From: Panax quinquefolius
Taxonomy: Eukaryota > Streptophyta > Magnoliopsida > Apiales > Araliaceae
Length of the DNA: 64,000 nucleotides
Direction: 5' to 3'
Assembly: GCA_020205615.1 (NCBI GenBank)
Contig: CM035171.1
Coordinates: forward strand, 27,823,105 to 27,887,104
Positions 11,154-24,543 of the stretch are shown piece by piece. Below the pieces are notes generated by a model. It was not told where the DNA came from and searched no databases. It saw only the letters and a program-made list of their open reading frames with translations. The first letter of the stretch is position 1. Every line of letters starts with the position of its first letter. Both the position numbers and the translations under genes were made by a program.

Positions 11154-11194
<41 letters not shown>

Positions 11195-11480
11195 TATTAT
11201 TATTATTATTATTATTTAATTATTTTAGTTATTATTATTATTTAATTATTATTATTATTATTATTATTATTTTAATTATTATAATAATAATAATTATTAT
11301 TATTTTAATTATTACAATTATTATTATTATTATTATTAATTATTATTATAATTGTAATAATAATAATAATAATAATTATTATTATTACAATTATTATTAT
11401 TATTATTACAATTATTAGTATTATTATAATTATAATAATTATTACAATTATTACAATTATTAATTACAATTATAATATTA
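10962..11480. repeat. (TAA)n microsatellite tract, U2
   Basis: About 200 bp of TAA with a few AAC interruptions are followed by (TAG)n near 11124-11155, then TAA and AT-rich ATT/AATTAT arrays. Confidence 0.95.
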
Positions 11481-12243
11481 ATTATTTCTACTACTCGTGA
11501 TACCCACATTATAACCTTATTTAATGTTAATGTTTATTTAAACATTTAGTTCCTTTCTCGGTTTAGAACACACTAGATATTCAACCGCTTTATGTATTAC
11601 AATTACATATGAACTTATTGTACTACTTGGTACCTTATATTAACATAATGTACTCTTATCCTATGTTTTATTAATGTCACACATATAACATTAATGTATC
11701 AATTCATCTTTCTGAGAAATTAACTAACTTCAATCGATCATCATGCCAATTGCTTGATTTATCTTCTTGGACGGCTGAGTACAATTGTCAATTTGTACCC
11801 TTTACAAAGGCCAAGGCTGGTTTAGCTTTAATTCAGTGTCAACTTTTATCACCATATTTGTTTTACATGACATGTATTACTGTCCACATGAGTGACATTG
11901 CTAATCTAAGAGTGTGTTCATTACTTATATGAAATCACATGCTCAAACACGATTAATCTTCTTAATTCCCTTTTTAACTCGCTTAGTGAATTTCCTCATT
12001 TCACATCATGCCACACAAGGCATTCCACCATTCTCATTGTCAAATTCACACTTCTTAATACGCATTAATCTAGTGCAACTCAATCAATTAATCAACTTAC
12101 ACAAAACATTAACACTTATATTCACATAAATATTATTTCCATTAATATATTTATTTAATAACACGTGGAAATTCTCGGTATTATAGCAGCACACGTATGC
12201 CTACGTGGCAAACGTGGCATGATATTTATCGGCGTGACGTCTG

Positions 12244-12574
12244 TTAAATTTTTTCAAAAATTGTTTTTGCAAAAGATTTGAACTCATGACCTCACATTTG
12301 GAATTTTGGTCATACGATTCTTTGATGCGACCACGAATCAACTATTAATATCTTGTAGGATTAATATTTATTTCAAAACATGATATTTCCCCGATATATT
12401 CCTTTCTTCTCCTTCAAATAACTAAATGTACATGAAAGTCTTGAGATACATACATAAATGTACATAACTAATTGAGTGATAATAATGATAATAATAATTA
12501 TAATAATAATATTGTTATTATTATTGTTATTATTATTATTATTATTATTATTAGTAGTACTATTATTATTATGA

Positions 12575-12640
<66 letters not shown>

Positions 12641-12870
12641 CGCGCAATTATTTATGGTATGTAGTGAATGAGAATAAAGGAATATATGGAAAAATCTCAT
12701 GTTTTTTGATATAAATATTAATCATTGCAAAATATTAACAATTGATCCATATTATTTTAGCGGTTATATGACCAAAATTTCAAATGTGAGGTTCGAAGTT
12801 CAAATATGTGCAAAGGCAATTTTTTGGAAAAATTTAATCAACATAGGCAATTTTTTGGAAAAATTTAATC
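12244..12870. repeat. Inverted-repeat element around (TTA)n, U2
   Basis: Arms are about 12244-12400 and 12690-12870, with the TTA run at 12478-12641. The right arm ends in a doubled CAATTTTTTGGAAAAATTTA block. Confidence 0.65.
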
Positions 12871-12891
12871 AAACAAACATGTGAGGGATAG

Positions 12892-12956
12892 TTTAGCTAG
12901 GTTTCGAACCTAAGACCTATGAGTTTTTGGGCCATCAAGCTACCACTAAGTCATTC
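12892..12956 (-). other. tRNA-like (pol III box A/box B) relic
   Basis: Read on the minus strand, TTAGTGGTAGC resembles box A and GGTTCGAAACC (12900-12910) matches the box B consensus perfectly. Their spacing of about 50 nt is as in tRNA genes. The flanks do not form an acceptor stem, so this is not a tRNA gene; a tRNA-derived SINE head or other pol III relic is more likely. Perfect B boxes also occur at 30780-30790, 36765-36775, 42714-42724 and 48740-48750. In U1, U3 and U4 the CG is missing. Confidence 0.4.
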
Positions 12957-13285
12957 TAATTTATTCGTTAACCAAACTAACGCCATAACTTGTGGCGGTG
13001 AGACAATGTAACACACGAAAGCAAATGAGGGGTAAATGAGTAATTTCTCATGTCACACAAATCAGAAGCCACGAGGAGGAAATCTTTTTCAATCCGTGAC
13101 ATCTAATGTTGCGATCAACGATATAGATTATGGTTGTTGAAATAGTACCGTGACAACCGATTGCAAGATAATGTTAGTTCCTGACCTCAGACCCAAATAA
13201 AACCAATCTTATCAAACCCGATTATTATATCTATGTTTCCCAATGTTTCCTATTTCTAGATAGAAGTAGGATATACTTACAAGTA

Positions 13286-13552
13286 CTCCTCACTCCAAAA
13301 TGAAAGTGATGATTGATTTTATGCGAAATTAAAAAATGTCAAATGATAAAATTATTCATATTTAAATTCTCATCTAATTGCATATTTTTATATACATGGC
13401 TAGTGATATTATATAAATAATAAAAATATGACATTTAATACTAAGGATATTACACACAAATTATTATAAAAAATAGATTATTTAATATAAGTAAATATTT
13501 AACTTGAGATTACATAAAATAATAAGAACTTTTATTCTTAGATTTGAGGGAG
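13286..13552. mobile_element. Stowaway-like MITE, U2
   Basis: Starts CTCCTCACTCC, ends TTTGAGGGAG, flanked by TA (13284-13285 and 13553-13554). Confidence 0.82.
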
Positions 13553-14329
13553 TAACTTAAATCATGAACATATTTTTAAGTCCGTAAACAAAACATAAAA
13601 ATAAGAATAGTAATGGTATACCCCTAGCTATTTCTAGTTCACCTTTAACCTTTTTTCTAAATATATTATAAAATTAAATTATAATACTATCGGTTTTAAG
13701 ATAAAACATAAAAGATGAAGAAAATTTATTATGTTTTATGAACTAGAAACGAATAATAAAGTTATTTAAAAATAACTTTTAAGTCATTCTTAATAAGTTA
13801 GTTTGACCCCATATTAATGTAATATTAATTTTATCCCTATTTTATTTTAATTTTTTTTAAAATGAAATATTAAGATAAAACGTCACTTTAATTGGTGTTA
13901 GAATTTTTATTTTATTTTTTTATAGCTGAAATCTTATATACTCCTTCATTTTCAACACCGATGATAGAGAATAAACATAAAAAATATTAATATTTGTAAA
14001 CAAGTACAAGATATCAAAAAATAAAAAAAAAAGAGATTCCTACGTTAATTAAAGTGATGTTACATCTTACTCTTTTTATAAATTTGCTTTATAAAATTTT
14101 TTAAAAAACTACAAAAAATGTTTATTTCCCACGAAACCAATTCTATCTAATAAACCTTCCTTTTACTTCGTCATCTCCTCGCCCTCACTCTCTCTCTCTC
14201 TCCTCTTCTTTTCAACAATCAGATAAAAAAAACCCTTCTCCTTAATAAAGTGATCCGACGACAACTCCCTTCAACTCCTAGAAGTAGATCGGTGTGTTTG
14301 GACTTCATAGTAGTAGATTGTAGCGGCCA

Positions 14330-14835
14330 AAACTCACCGGCAAAACACCAAGAGTCGTGGTCATTACCTCCCAAGAAAGGCGATGTTGGCAAAACCACTA
14401 CCACCGCCAACATCGCCTTTTCCTCGCCGCTTGCTTCTCCATCGTCGCCATTGACGTCGGCGTCGACCTCATAACCTCGACCTCCTCATTGGACTCGAAA
14501 ACCGCGTCAACTACACTCGTTGAAGTCCTCAACGATGATTGCCACCAACAAGCCCTAGTTACGCCACAAACATTTTTCCAACTTGAATTACTCTTTATTT
14601 CCAAGCCCGATCTAAACTCCCAATTGGGTTTGGTGGAAAAGCCTAGTTTGGCTAATGGGCGCCTTAAAAGACCTCCAAGAGGGCTCCCGATTTCATTTTA
14701 ATCGATTACCGGCCTAGGATTGATCTTTGGGTTCATAACAATCAATCACACCCGTGAATGAGGCTATTTTGGTATAACGCCGACATCACGGCATTGCGTG
14801 ATGTTGACGAGGTCTGAGCTTCTAAGAATGCTTCA
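14330..14835 (+). pseudogene. MinD fragment, U2
   Basis: Same extent as the other copies. The P-loop is altered (TCCCAAGAAAGGCGATG). Blocks for [14 protein letters not shown] and SPDFILID-like sequence can be traced, with frame changes. Confidence 0.85.
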
Positions 14836-14978
14836 AAGTTAAAGGTAAGGCATCACCAACTCGGATCATTTCGTTGTGTTTGTCGAACTCATTAATTTAT
14901 TGTGGATGTCCCATTGAAACAAAGTAATGAGTTTTCTCGCCACATTACTCGTATTATATTTGAGTTTAGTTCTTCTTG

Positions 14979-15154
14979 CGTGAAAATTGTCATTTTATTG
15001 GTTGGAATGTGTGGACCACCCAGCAATAATTTGTGGTTAGAGCTCATATGTTGTAGAGTGGGATTACGCGAGATTTGAGCATGTTCACGATAAGTGCTAG
15101 GTATTGCTTTGATGTGTGACATGGATCAAATTAGTGGTCTTATAGCAAAGAAAG
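14979..15154 (+). pseudogene. Serine hydroxymethyltransferase exon fragment, U2
   Basis: Traceable blocks are WTTQ(A)IICG-like, [12 protein letters not shown] and [10 protein letters not shown]. Frame is lost around the [11 protein letters not shown] segment, where the other units also differ most. Confidence 0.75.
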
Positions 15155-15416
15155 GTGAAATATTCATGTTTAAACCGAAAAGAATTTGTGCTTTAGCTTG
15201 TTTACGCATGTCTTGCTTGAAATTTAATTTCTTTTGTTAACCTTATGAATAATCTATTAGTTTTGTGTTAGCTATGGTTTATAATTTGAGAATCAAAAGT
15301 AGTACAATCGTAAACAACTATAAAATAAAAAAAATGAGAATCAAGATGCGGTTTGTTGGAAAAGTCACCTAGATGAATGTGTGGAATCATTGATTCTGAT
15401 TATTTTGGGTTTCACA

Positions 15417-16034
15417 TTAGGACATTGATCATCGGGTCCTCCAATATCTAAACCATTCATTTCAACAATGGCTTTCCAATAGTCGACTTTAGTAGTCGAC
15501 ATTACGCTTATTTTTAATAAGACAAAGCTTGACATTGATCCTTAATGAATTATCGTCGATTCGAATAGATTTACGCCAAGTCTTCCTCCTCGCACTTGAT
15601 TACGAATCATCACTTTGGATAAATAATTAAGAATTTTTTGTTGAATGTCTTCTTCAAGGACATTTCATTCATTTACATTTCAATTTTGATTTACATTTAT
15701 TAGCAAAATGTCATGGTTTACCACATTTATAACACTTGGACTTTAGATTTATCTTTTTACTATTGTTCTTCTTTTCTTAGTGGTTTTTTCGGGGTTTTGT
15801 TCTTAGATTTCTTAGAAGAACGCGTCTTGATGGTATAGAGTGCTTGAAATCATTATTTTTAACCTTATTGGGATCTTTAATTTTGTATCATAAGAGAATT
15901 GGTCACAAAATTCTCTTATCTCATGTCTTTAGTGAAATTACATTGTTTCATTAATTGTTGGAGTTTCATATCATTAGGACATTGATCTTGGGTCCTCCAA
16001 TATCTAAACCATTCATTTCAACAATGGCTTTTCA
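15417..16034 (-). pseudogene. Pararetrovirus coat-protein fragment (minus strand), U2
   Basis: Basic Lys/Arg-rich stretch and zinc-knuckle block as in the other units, with several frame changes. Flanking direct repeats of about 66 bp are present at both ends. Confidence 0.72.
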
Positions 16035-16522
16035 ATTATTAAATGTGTTTTAAAATTTTAGGATGATCTTTTGAATCAAGACTTTTTAATCCGAAGTTGA
16101 TTGCTCAAATTGCAAAATGAGATATTTAAAAAGATGTTCGAATTTAGCATCTAAATGATATTTGCAACTTTGGCGAGTACTTTATCCGTATTTGACTTTG
16201 ATATTGAATATATCAAAGGAAAACAGAATTCTTACCAGATTTTCTAACCCGAGAATATTTTCAGGAATGACCAAGAGAATCCGTGGCGGCCACGTAGTAG
16301 AAAGCGGAAGCTAATTTATACTATATGAAATTCCGGCCATTAAATACTCAATCCAACATTTCTTCGGCTTCTTCTAGCCATCTAACAAGAAAGGATGTTC
16401 TCCTATTACCCCGAACAATTACATTCCCAACAAAATACGGAAGAAACAAGATTTGATCATTGAATGAATGATGAGAAATGGATGAAAGATCCATGGGAGA
16501 TAAAGAGACGTTATTTAACGAT
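16032..16522 (+). pseudogene. Pararetrovirus RNase H end plus ORF2 start, U3
   Basis: The RNase H tail is readable near DFDIEYIKG. The ATGA overlap is at 16267-16270. The ORF2 start, with its Arg/Gly-rich region, is degraded. The left palindrome arm is about 16413-16522. Confidence 0.75.
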
Positions 16523-16524
16523 CG

Positions 16525-16845
16525 CCGGGTAGTATGGGGAATAATACCCCAATTAGCAAGAGGCATGATGCTCTTGACGGTTGTTTCTTGTATTGGATTG
16601 GACTAGTGATTTTGATGGATCATGAAGCGTGTGCTTAATGTCCATGGATCTTTATTTCGAGGATAATTTGCTCATAAACATAAGCGATCTTGATTGAAAC
16701 AGGGAGGAGACTGTGGAGTCGTTAAATAACGTCTCTTTATCTCCCATGGATCTTTCATCCATTTCTCATCATTCTGTTCAATGATCAATACTGTTTCTTC
16801 CGTATTTTTGTTGGGAATGTACTGTTCAATGATCAATACTGTTTC
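16525..16845 (-). pseudogene. Pararetrovirus ORF2 piece, inverted, U3
   Basis: Minus-strand ORF2 segment; the right arm, 16717-16827, is clean. The spacer reads out at LANWGI. A clean protease/RT stub (ISYYRTENFTTFF in one frame) lies at 16843-16910 on the plus strand and runs into the (TAA)n tract. Confidence 0.75.
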
Positions 16846-16910
16846 AAAAAGAAATAAAATTTCTTACTACAGAACAGAGAATTTTACAACCTTCTTTACA
16901 GAACAAGATA

Positions 16911-17420
<510 letters not shown>

Positions 17421-18179
17421 TTCTACTACTCGCATACCCACATTATAACCTTATTTAATGTTAATGTTTATTTAAACATTTAGTTCCTTTCTCGCTTTAG
17501 ACACACCGATATTCAACCGCTTATGTATGTATTACAATTACATATGAACTTATTGTACTACTTGGTACCTTATATTAACATAATGTACTCTTATCCTATG
17601 TTTTATTAATGTCACACATATAACATTAATGTATCAATTCATCTTCTGAGAAATTAACTAACTTAATCGATCATCGGGCAGCAATTGCCTTGATTTGATC
17701 TTCTTTGACTACAGTAAATTGGTATCAAAGTACCCTTACAGATGCAAATTTGGTTTAGCTTTAATTCAGTGTCAACTTTTATCACCATATTTGTTTTATA
17801 TGATGACATGTATTCATCATCCACATGAGTGACATTGCTAATCTAAGAGTGTGTTCATTACTTATATGAAATCACATGCTCAAACACGATTAATCTTCTT
17901 AATTCCCTTTTTAACTCGCTTAGTGAATTTCCTCATTTCACATCATGCCACACAAGGCATTCCACCATTCTCATTGTCAAATTCACACTTCTTAATACGC
18001 ATTAATCTAGTGCAACTCAATTGAATTAATCAACTTACAAAACATTAACACTTATATTCACATAAATATTATTTCCATTAATATATTTATTTAATAACAC
18101 GTGGAAATTCTCGGGTATTATAGCACACGTGGGCGTCTACGTGGCAAACGTGGCATGTATGATTGCGACGTGACGTCTG

Positions 18180-18467
18180 TTAAATTTTTTCAAAAAATTG
18201 TTTTTGCAAAGATTTGAACTCACAACCTCACATTTGGAATTTTGGTCATACGATTGCTGATGCAACACGAATCAACTATTAATATCTTGCAAGGATTAAT
18301 ATTTATTTCAAAACATGATATTTCCCCAATATATTCCTTTCTTCTCCTTCAAATAACTAAATGTACATGAAAGTCTTGAGATACATACATAAATGTACAT
18401 AACTAATTGAGTGATAATAATGATAATAATAATTATAATAATAATATTGTTATTGTTATTGTTATTG

Positions 18468-18504
<37 letters not shown>

Positions 18505-18506
18505 GA

Positions 18507-18566
<60 letters not shown>

Positions 18567-18795
18567 CGCGCATTATTTATGGTATGTAGTGAATGAGAAT
18601 AAAGGAATATATGGAAAAAATCTCATGTTTTGATATAAATATTAATCATTGCAAAATATTAACAGGTTGATCCATTATTACTTTAGCGGTCATATACGAC
18701 CAAAATTTCAAATGTGAGGTTCTGAGTTCAAATATGTGCAAAGGCAATTTTTGGAAAAATTTAATCAACATAAACAATTTTTGGAAAAATTTAAT
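18180..18795. repeat. Inverted-repeat element around (TTA)n, U3
   Basis: Arms are about 18180-18340 and 18600-18795; the centre is a (TTG)-(TTA) run at 18413-18567. Confidence 0.65.
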
Positions 18796-19204
18796 CAAAC
18801 AAACATGTGAGGATAGTTTAGCTAGGTTTCAACCTAAGACCTATGAGTTTTGGGCCATGAAGCTACCACTAAGTCATTCTAATTTATTCGTTAACCAAAC
18901 TAACGCCATAACTTGTAGCGGTAGAGACATGTAACACACAAGAGCAAATGAGGGTAAATGAGTAATTTCTCGTGTCGCTACGATCAGTAGCGGCGGGAGG
19001 AAATCTTTTTCAATCCGTGACATCTAATGTTGCGATCAACGATATAGATTATGGTTGTTGAAATAGTACCGTGACAACCGATTGCAAGCGTGTTAGTTCC
19101 GACCTCCGAGCCCAAATAAAACCAATCTTATCAAACCCGATTATTATATCTATGTTTCCCAATGTTTCCTATTTCTAGATAGAAGTAGGATATACTTACA
19201 AGTA

Positions 19205-19473
19205 CTCCTCACTCCAGAAAAATGAAAGTGATGATTGATTTTATGCGAAATTAAAAAATGTCAAATGATAAAATTATTCATATTTAAATTCTCATCTAAT
19301 TGCATATTTTTATATACATGGCTAGTGATATTATATAAATAATAAAATATGACATTTAATACTAAGGATATTACACACAAATTATTATAAAAAAATAGAT
19401 TATTTAATATAAGTAAATATTTAACTTGAGATTACATAAAATAATAAGAACTTTTATTCTTAGATTTTAGGAG
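19205..19473. mobile_element. Stowaway-like MITE, U3
   Basis: Starts CTCCTCACTCC, ends TTTAGGAG, flanked by TA (19203-19204, 19474-19475). Confidence 0.8.
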
Positions 19474-20242
19474 TAACTTAAATCATGAACATATTTTTAA
19501 GTCCGAAACAAAACATAAAAATAAGAATAGTAATGGTATACCCCTAGCTATTTCTAGTTCACCTTTAACCTTTTTCTAAATATATTATAAAATTAAATTA
19601 TAATACTATCGGTTTTTAAGATAAAACATAAAAGATGAAGAAAAATTTATTATGTTTTATGAACTAGAAACGTAATAAAGTTATTTAAAATAACTTTTAA
19701 GTCATTCTTAATAAGTTAGTTTGACCCCATATTAATGTAATATTAATTTTATCCCTATTTTATTTTAATTTTTTTAAAAATGAAATATTAAGATAAAACG
19801 TCACTTTAATTGGTGTTAGAATTTTTATTTTTATTTTTTTATAAATTTGAAATCTTATATACTCCTTCATTTTCAACACCGGAGTGATAGAGAATAAACA
19901 TAAAAAAATATTAATATTTGTAAACAAGTACAAGATATCAAAAAATAAAAAAAAGATTCCTACGTTAATTAAAGTGATGTTACATCTTACTCTTTTTATA
20001 AATTTGCTTTATAAAATTTTTTAAAAAAACTACAAAAAATGTTTATTTCCCACGAAACCAATTCTATCGGAATAAACCTTCCTTTTTACTTAAATCTCCT
20101 TGCCCTCACTCTCTCTCTCTCCTCTTCTTTCAACAACCAGTATAAAAAAACCCTTCTCCTTAACAGTAGATCCGACGACAACTCCCTTCAACTCCCTAGA
20201 AGTAGATCGGTGGCTGGACTTCATAGTAGTAGATTGTAGCGG

Positions 20243-20762
20243 CGAAACTCACTGGCAAAACACCAAGAGTCGTGGTCATTACCTCCGGCAAAGGCGATGT
20301 TGGCAAAACCACTACCACCGCCAACATCAGCCTTTCCCTCGCCCGCCTTGGCTTCTCCATCGTCGCCATTGACGTCGACGTCGGCCTCCGCAACCTTGAC
20401 CTCCTCATTGGACTCGAAAACCGCGTCAACTACACTCGTTGAAGTCCTCAACGATGATTGCCGCCTTGAACAAGCCCTAGTTCGCCACAAACATTTTTCC
20501 AACTTCGAATTACTCTTTATTTCCAAGCCCCGATCTAAACTCCCAATTGGGTTTGGTGGAAAAGCCCTAGTTTGGCTAATGGACGCCTTAAAAGACCTCC
20601 AAGAGGGCTCCCCTGATTTCATTTTAATCGATTACCTGGCTAGGATTGATCTTTGGGTTCATAACTTGCAATCACACCGTGAATGAGGCTATTTTGGTAA
20701 CAACGCCGCACATCACGGCATTGCGTGATCTTGGCAATTCTGAGCTTCTAAGAATGCTTCTT
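20243..20762 (+). pseudogene. MinD fragment, U3 (clean P-loop)
   Basis: One of three copies whose P-loop reads [16 protein letters not shown] in frame. The following [19 protein letters not shown] block is intact up to the shared frameshift after ENRVNYT. Beyond it, FSNFELLFISKPRSKLPIGF is clean. The 3' end is degraded after the ILIDYLARID block. Confidence 0.9.
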
Positions 20763-20910
20763 GAGTTAAAGGTAAGGCATTGACCAACTCGGATCATTTA
20801 TGCGTTGTTTGTCGAACTCATTAATTTATTGTGGATGTCCCATTGAAACAAAGTAATGAGTTTTCTCGTCCACATTACTCGTATTATATTTGAGTTTAGT
20901 TCTTCTTGCA

Positions 20911-21083
20911 ATGAAAATTGTCATTTTATTGGTTGGAATGTGGACCACCCAGGCAATAATTTGTGGTTAGAGCTCATATGTTAGAAGAGTGGGATTACTG
21001 AGATTTAGCAGTTCTTTGATAAGTCTTGTTATTTGTTTTTGATGTGTGACATGGATCAAATTAGTGGTCTTATAGCGTGAAAG
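20911..21083 (+). pseudogene. Serine hydroxymethyltransferase exon fragment, U3
   Basis: The acceptor-side TTCTTGCA is followed by ATGAAAATTGTC. The AIICG, REW and [10 protein letters not shown] blocks are traceable with frame changes. Confidence 0.75.
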
Positions 21084-21345
21084 GTGAAATATTCATGTTT
21101 AAACCGAAAAGAATTTGTGCTTTAGCTTGTTTACGCACGTCTTGCTTGAAATTTAATTTCTTTTGTTAACCTTATGAATAATCTATTAGTTTTGTGTTAG
21201 CTATGGTTTATAATTTGAGAATCAAAAGTAGTACAATTGTAAACAACTATAAAATAAAAAAATGAGAATCAAGATGCGTTTGTTGGAAAAGTCGACTAGA
21301 TGAATGTGTGGAATCATTGATTTACTGATTATTTTTGGGTTTACA

Positions 21346-21971
21346 TTAGGACATTGATCACTGGGTCCTCCAATATCTAAACCATTCATTTCAACAATGG
21401 CTTTCCAATAGTCACTTTTAGTAGTCAGACATTACGCTTATTTTTAATAGTACAAGCTTGACGTTGATCCTTAATGAAATTATCGCCGATTCGAATAGAT
21501 TTCGCCAAGTCTTCCTCTCGCACTTGATTACGAATCACTTCTTTGGATAAATAATTAAGAATTTTTGTTGAATGTCTTCTTCAGGGACATTTCATTCATT
21601 TACTTTCAATTTTGATTTACATTTATTAGCAAAATGTCATGGTTTACCACATTTATAACACTTTGGACTTTAGATTTATCTTTTTACTATTGTTCCTTCT
21701 TTTCTTAGTGGTTTTTTTCGGGGGTTTTGTTCTTAGATTTCTTAGAAGAACGTCTTGATGAAGGTATAGAGTGCTTGAAATCATTATTTTTAGCCTTATT
21801 GGGATATCTTTGTAATTTTGTATCATAAGAGAATTGGTCACAAAATTCTCTTATCTCATGTCTTTTTAGTGAAATTACATTTGTTTCATTAATTGTTGGA
21901 GTTTCATATCATTAGGACATTGATCTGGGTCCTCCAATATCTAAACCATTCATTTCAACAATGGCTTTTCA
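21346..21971 (-). pseudogene. Pararetrovirus coat-protein fragment (minus strand), U3
   Basis: Lys-rich stretch and zinc-knuckle block with its in-frame stop; several frame changes. Confidence 0.72.
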
Positions 21972-22467
21972 ATTATTAAATGTGTTTTAAAATTTTAGGA
22001 TGATCTTTTGAATCAAGACTTTTTAATCCGAAGTTGATTGCTTCACCGCAAAAGGATATTTAAAAAGATGTTCAGAATTTAGCATCTAAAGATATTTGCA
22101 ACTTTGGCAGAGTACTTTATCCAGTATTTGACTTTGATATTGAATATATCAAAGGAAAATGTAATTCTTTACTGATTTTCTAACCCGAGAATATTTTCGT
22201 GAATGACCAAGTAGAATCAAGTGGTCATGATCAATGAGGGCGTGGCAGTAATAATTTATACTATACAGAATTCCCGTCATTAAATACTCAATCCAACATT
22301 TCTTCGGCTTCTTCTAGCCATCTAACGATGAAAGGATGTTCTCCTATTACCCGAACAATTACATTCCCAACAAAAATACTAAGAAGAAAAAGTATTGATC
22401 GTCAATGTAATGATGATGAGAAATGGATGAAAGATCCATGGGAGATAAAGAGACGTTATTTAACGAT
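21969..22467 (+). pseudogene. Pararetrovirus RNase H end plus ORF2 start, U4
   Basis: RNase H tail and ORF2 start are present but altered at most CAG/CTG positions. The left palindrome arm is about 22353-22467. Confidence 0.75.
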
Positions 22468-22476
22468 CGTCGGGTA

Positions 22477-22780
22477 GTATGGGGAATAATACCCCAATTA
22501 GCAAGAGCGCATGATGCTCTTGACGGTTGTTTTAATTGTATTGGATTGGACTAGGCGATTTTGATGGATCGTAAGCGTGTGCTTAATGTCCATGGATCTT
22601 TATTCAAGGATAATTTGCTCATAAACATAGCGATCTTGATTGAAGCATGCGAGGAGGACCGTGGAGTCGTTAAATAACGCCTCTTTATCTCCCATGGATC
22701 TTTCATCCATTTCTCATCATTCTGTTCAATGATCAATACTGTTTCTTCCGTATTTTTGTTGGGAATGTACTGTTCAATGA
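22477..22780 (-). pseudogene. Pararetrovirus ORF2 piece, inverted, U4
   Basis: Minus-strand frame with NKNTEETVLIIEQNDEKW and DPWEIKRRYLTT; the right arm is 22665-22775. A protease/RT stub follows to 22858. Confidence 0.75.
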
Positions 22781-22858
22781 TCAATACTTTTTCAAAAGAA
22801 AATAAAATTTCTTCTACGTAGCGTAGAATTTTACAACCTTCTTTACGTAACAAGATAA

Positions 22859-22911
<53 letters not shown>

Positions 22912-22915
22912 TAAC

Positions 22916-23012
<97 letters not shown>

Positions 23013-23039
23013 GTAATAGTAGTAGTAGTAGTAGTAGTA

Positions 23040-23080
<41 letters not shown>

Positions 23081-23370
23081 TATTATTATTATTATTATTA
23101 TTTTAATTATTTTAGTTATTATTATTATTTAATTATTATTATTATTATTACTATTATTTTAATTATTATAATAATAATAATTATTATTATTTTAATTATT
23201 ACAATTATTATTATTATTATTACAATTATTATTATAATTGTAATAATAATAATAATAATAATTATTATTATTACAATTATTATTATTATTATTACAATTA
23301 TTAGTATTATTATAATTATAATAATTATTACAATTATTACAATTATTAATTACAATTATAATATTAATTA
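22859..23370. repeat. (TAA)n microsatellite tract, U4
   Basis: TAA with two AAC interruptions, (TAG)n near 23010-23041, then the AATTATTAT-rich half. Confidence 0.95.
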
Positions 23371-24128
23371 TTTCTACTACTCGCATACCCACATTATAAC
23401 CTTATTTAATGTTAATGTTTATTTAAACATTTAGTTCCTTTCTCAGTTTCTAGAACACACCGATATTCAACCGTTTATGTATTACAATTACATATGAACT
23501 TATTGTACTACTTGGTACCTTATATTAACATAATGTACTCTTATCCTATGTTTTATTAATGTCACACATATAACATTAATGTATCAATTCAGTGCTACAG
23601 TAGAAATTAACCAACTTCAATGATCGATTGGCAATGTTGCTTGATTTATCTTCTTTGAGACCAGCCTAGCAATCTGCAAGTACCACTCTGAAAGCAGTGG
23701 TTTAGCTTTAATTCAGTGTTAACTTTTATCACCATATTTGTTTTACATGACATGTATTACTGTCCACATGAGTGACATTGCTAATCTAAGAGTGTGTTCA
23801 TTACTTATATGAAATCACATGCTCAAACACGATTAATCTTCTTAATTCCCTTTTTAACTCGCTTAGTGAATTTCCTCATTTCACATCATGCCACCTGAAG
23901 GCATTCCACCATTCTCATTGTCAAATTCACACTTCTTAATACGCATTAATCTAGTGCAACTCAATTGAATTAATCAACTTACAAAACATTAACACTTATA
24001 TTCACATAAATATTATTTCCATTAATATATTTATTTAATAACACGTGGAAATTCTCGGGTATTATAGCACACGTAGGCGTCTACTACGTGGCAAGCATTG
24101 GCATGTATATTTCTTGACGTGACGTCTG

Positions 24129-24408
24129 TTAAATTTTTTTTCAAAAATTGTTTTTGCAAAGATTTGAACTCATGACCTCACATTTGGAATTTTGGTTATC
24201 ATACGATTCTTGATCTGACACGAATCAACTATTAATATCTTACGAGGATTAATATTTATTTCAAAACATGATATTTCCCCGATATATTCCTTTCTTCTCC
24301 TTCAAATAACTAAATGTACATGAAAGTCTTGAGATACATACATAAATGTACATAACTAATTGAGTGATAATAATGATAATAATAATTATAATAATAATAT
24401 TATTATTA

Positions 24409-24441
<33 letters not shown>

Positions 24442-24459
24442 GTAGTATTATTATTATTA

Positions 24460-24543
<84 letters not shown>

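Noticed and set aside
12892..12956. Functional tRNA gene
   Set aside because: Box A and box B are present but no acceptor stem or proper anticodon arm can be paired.
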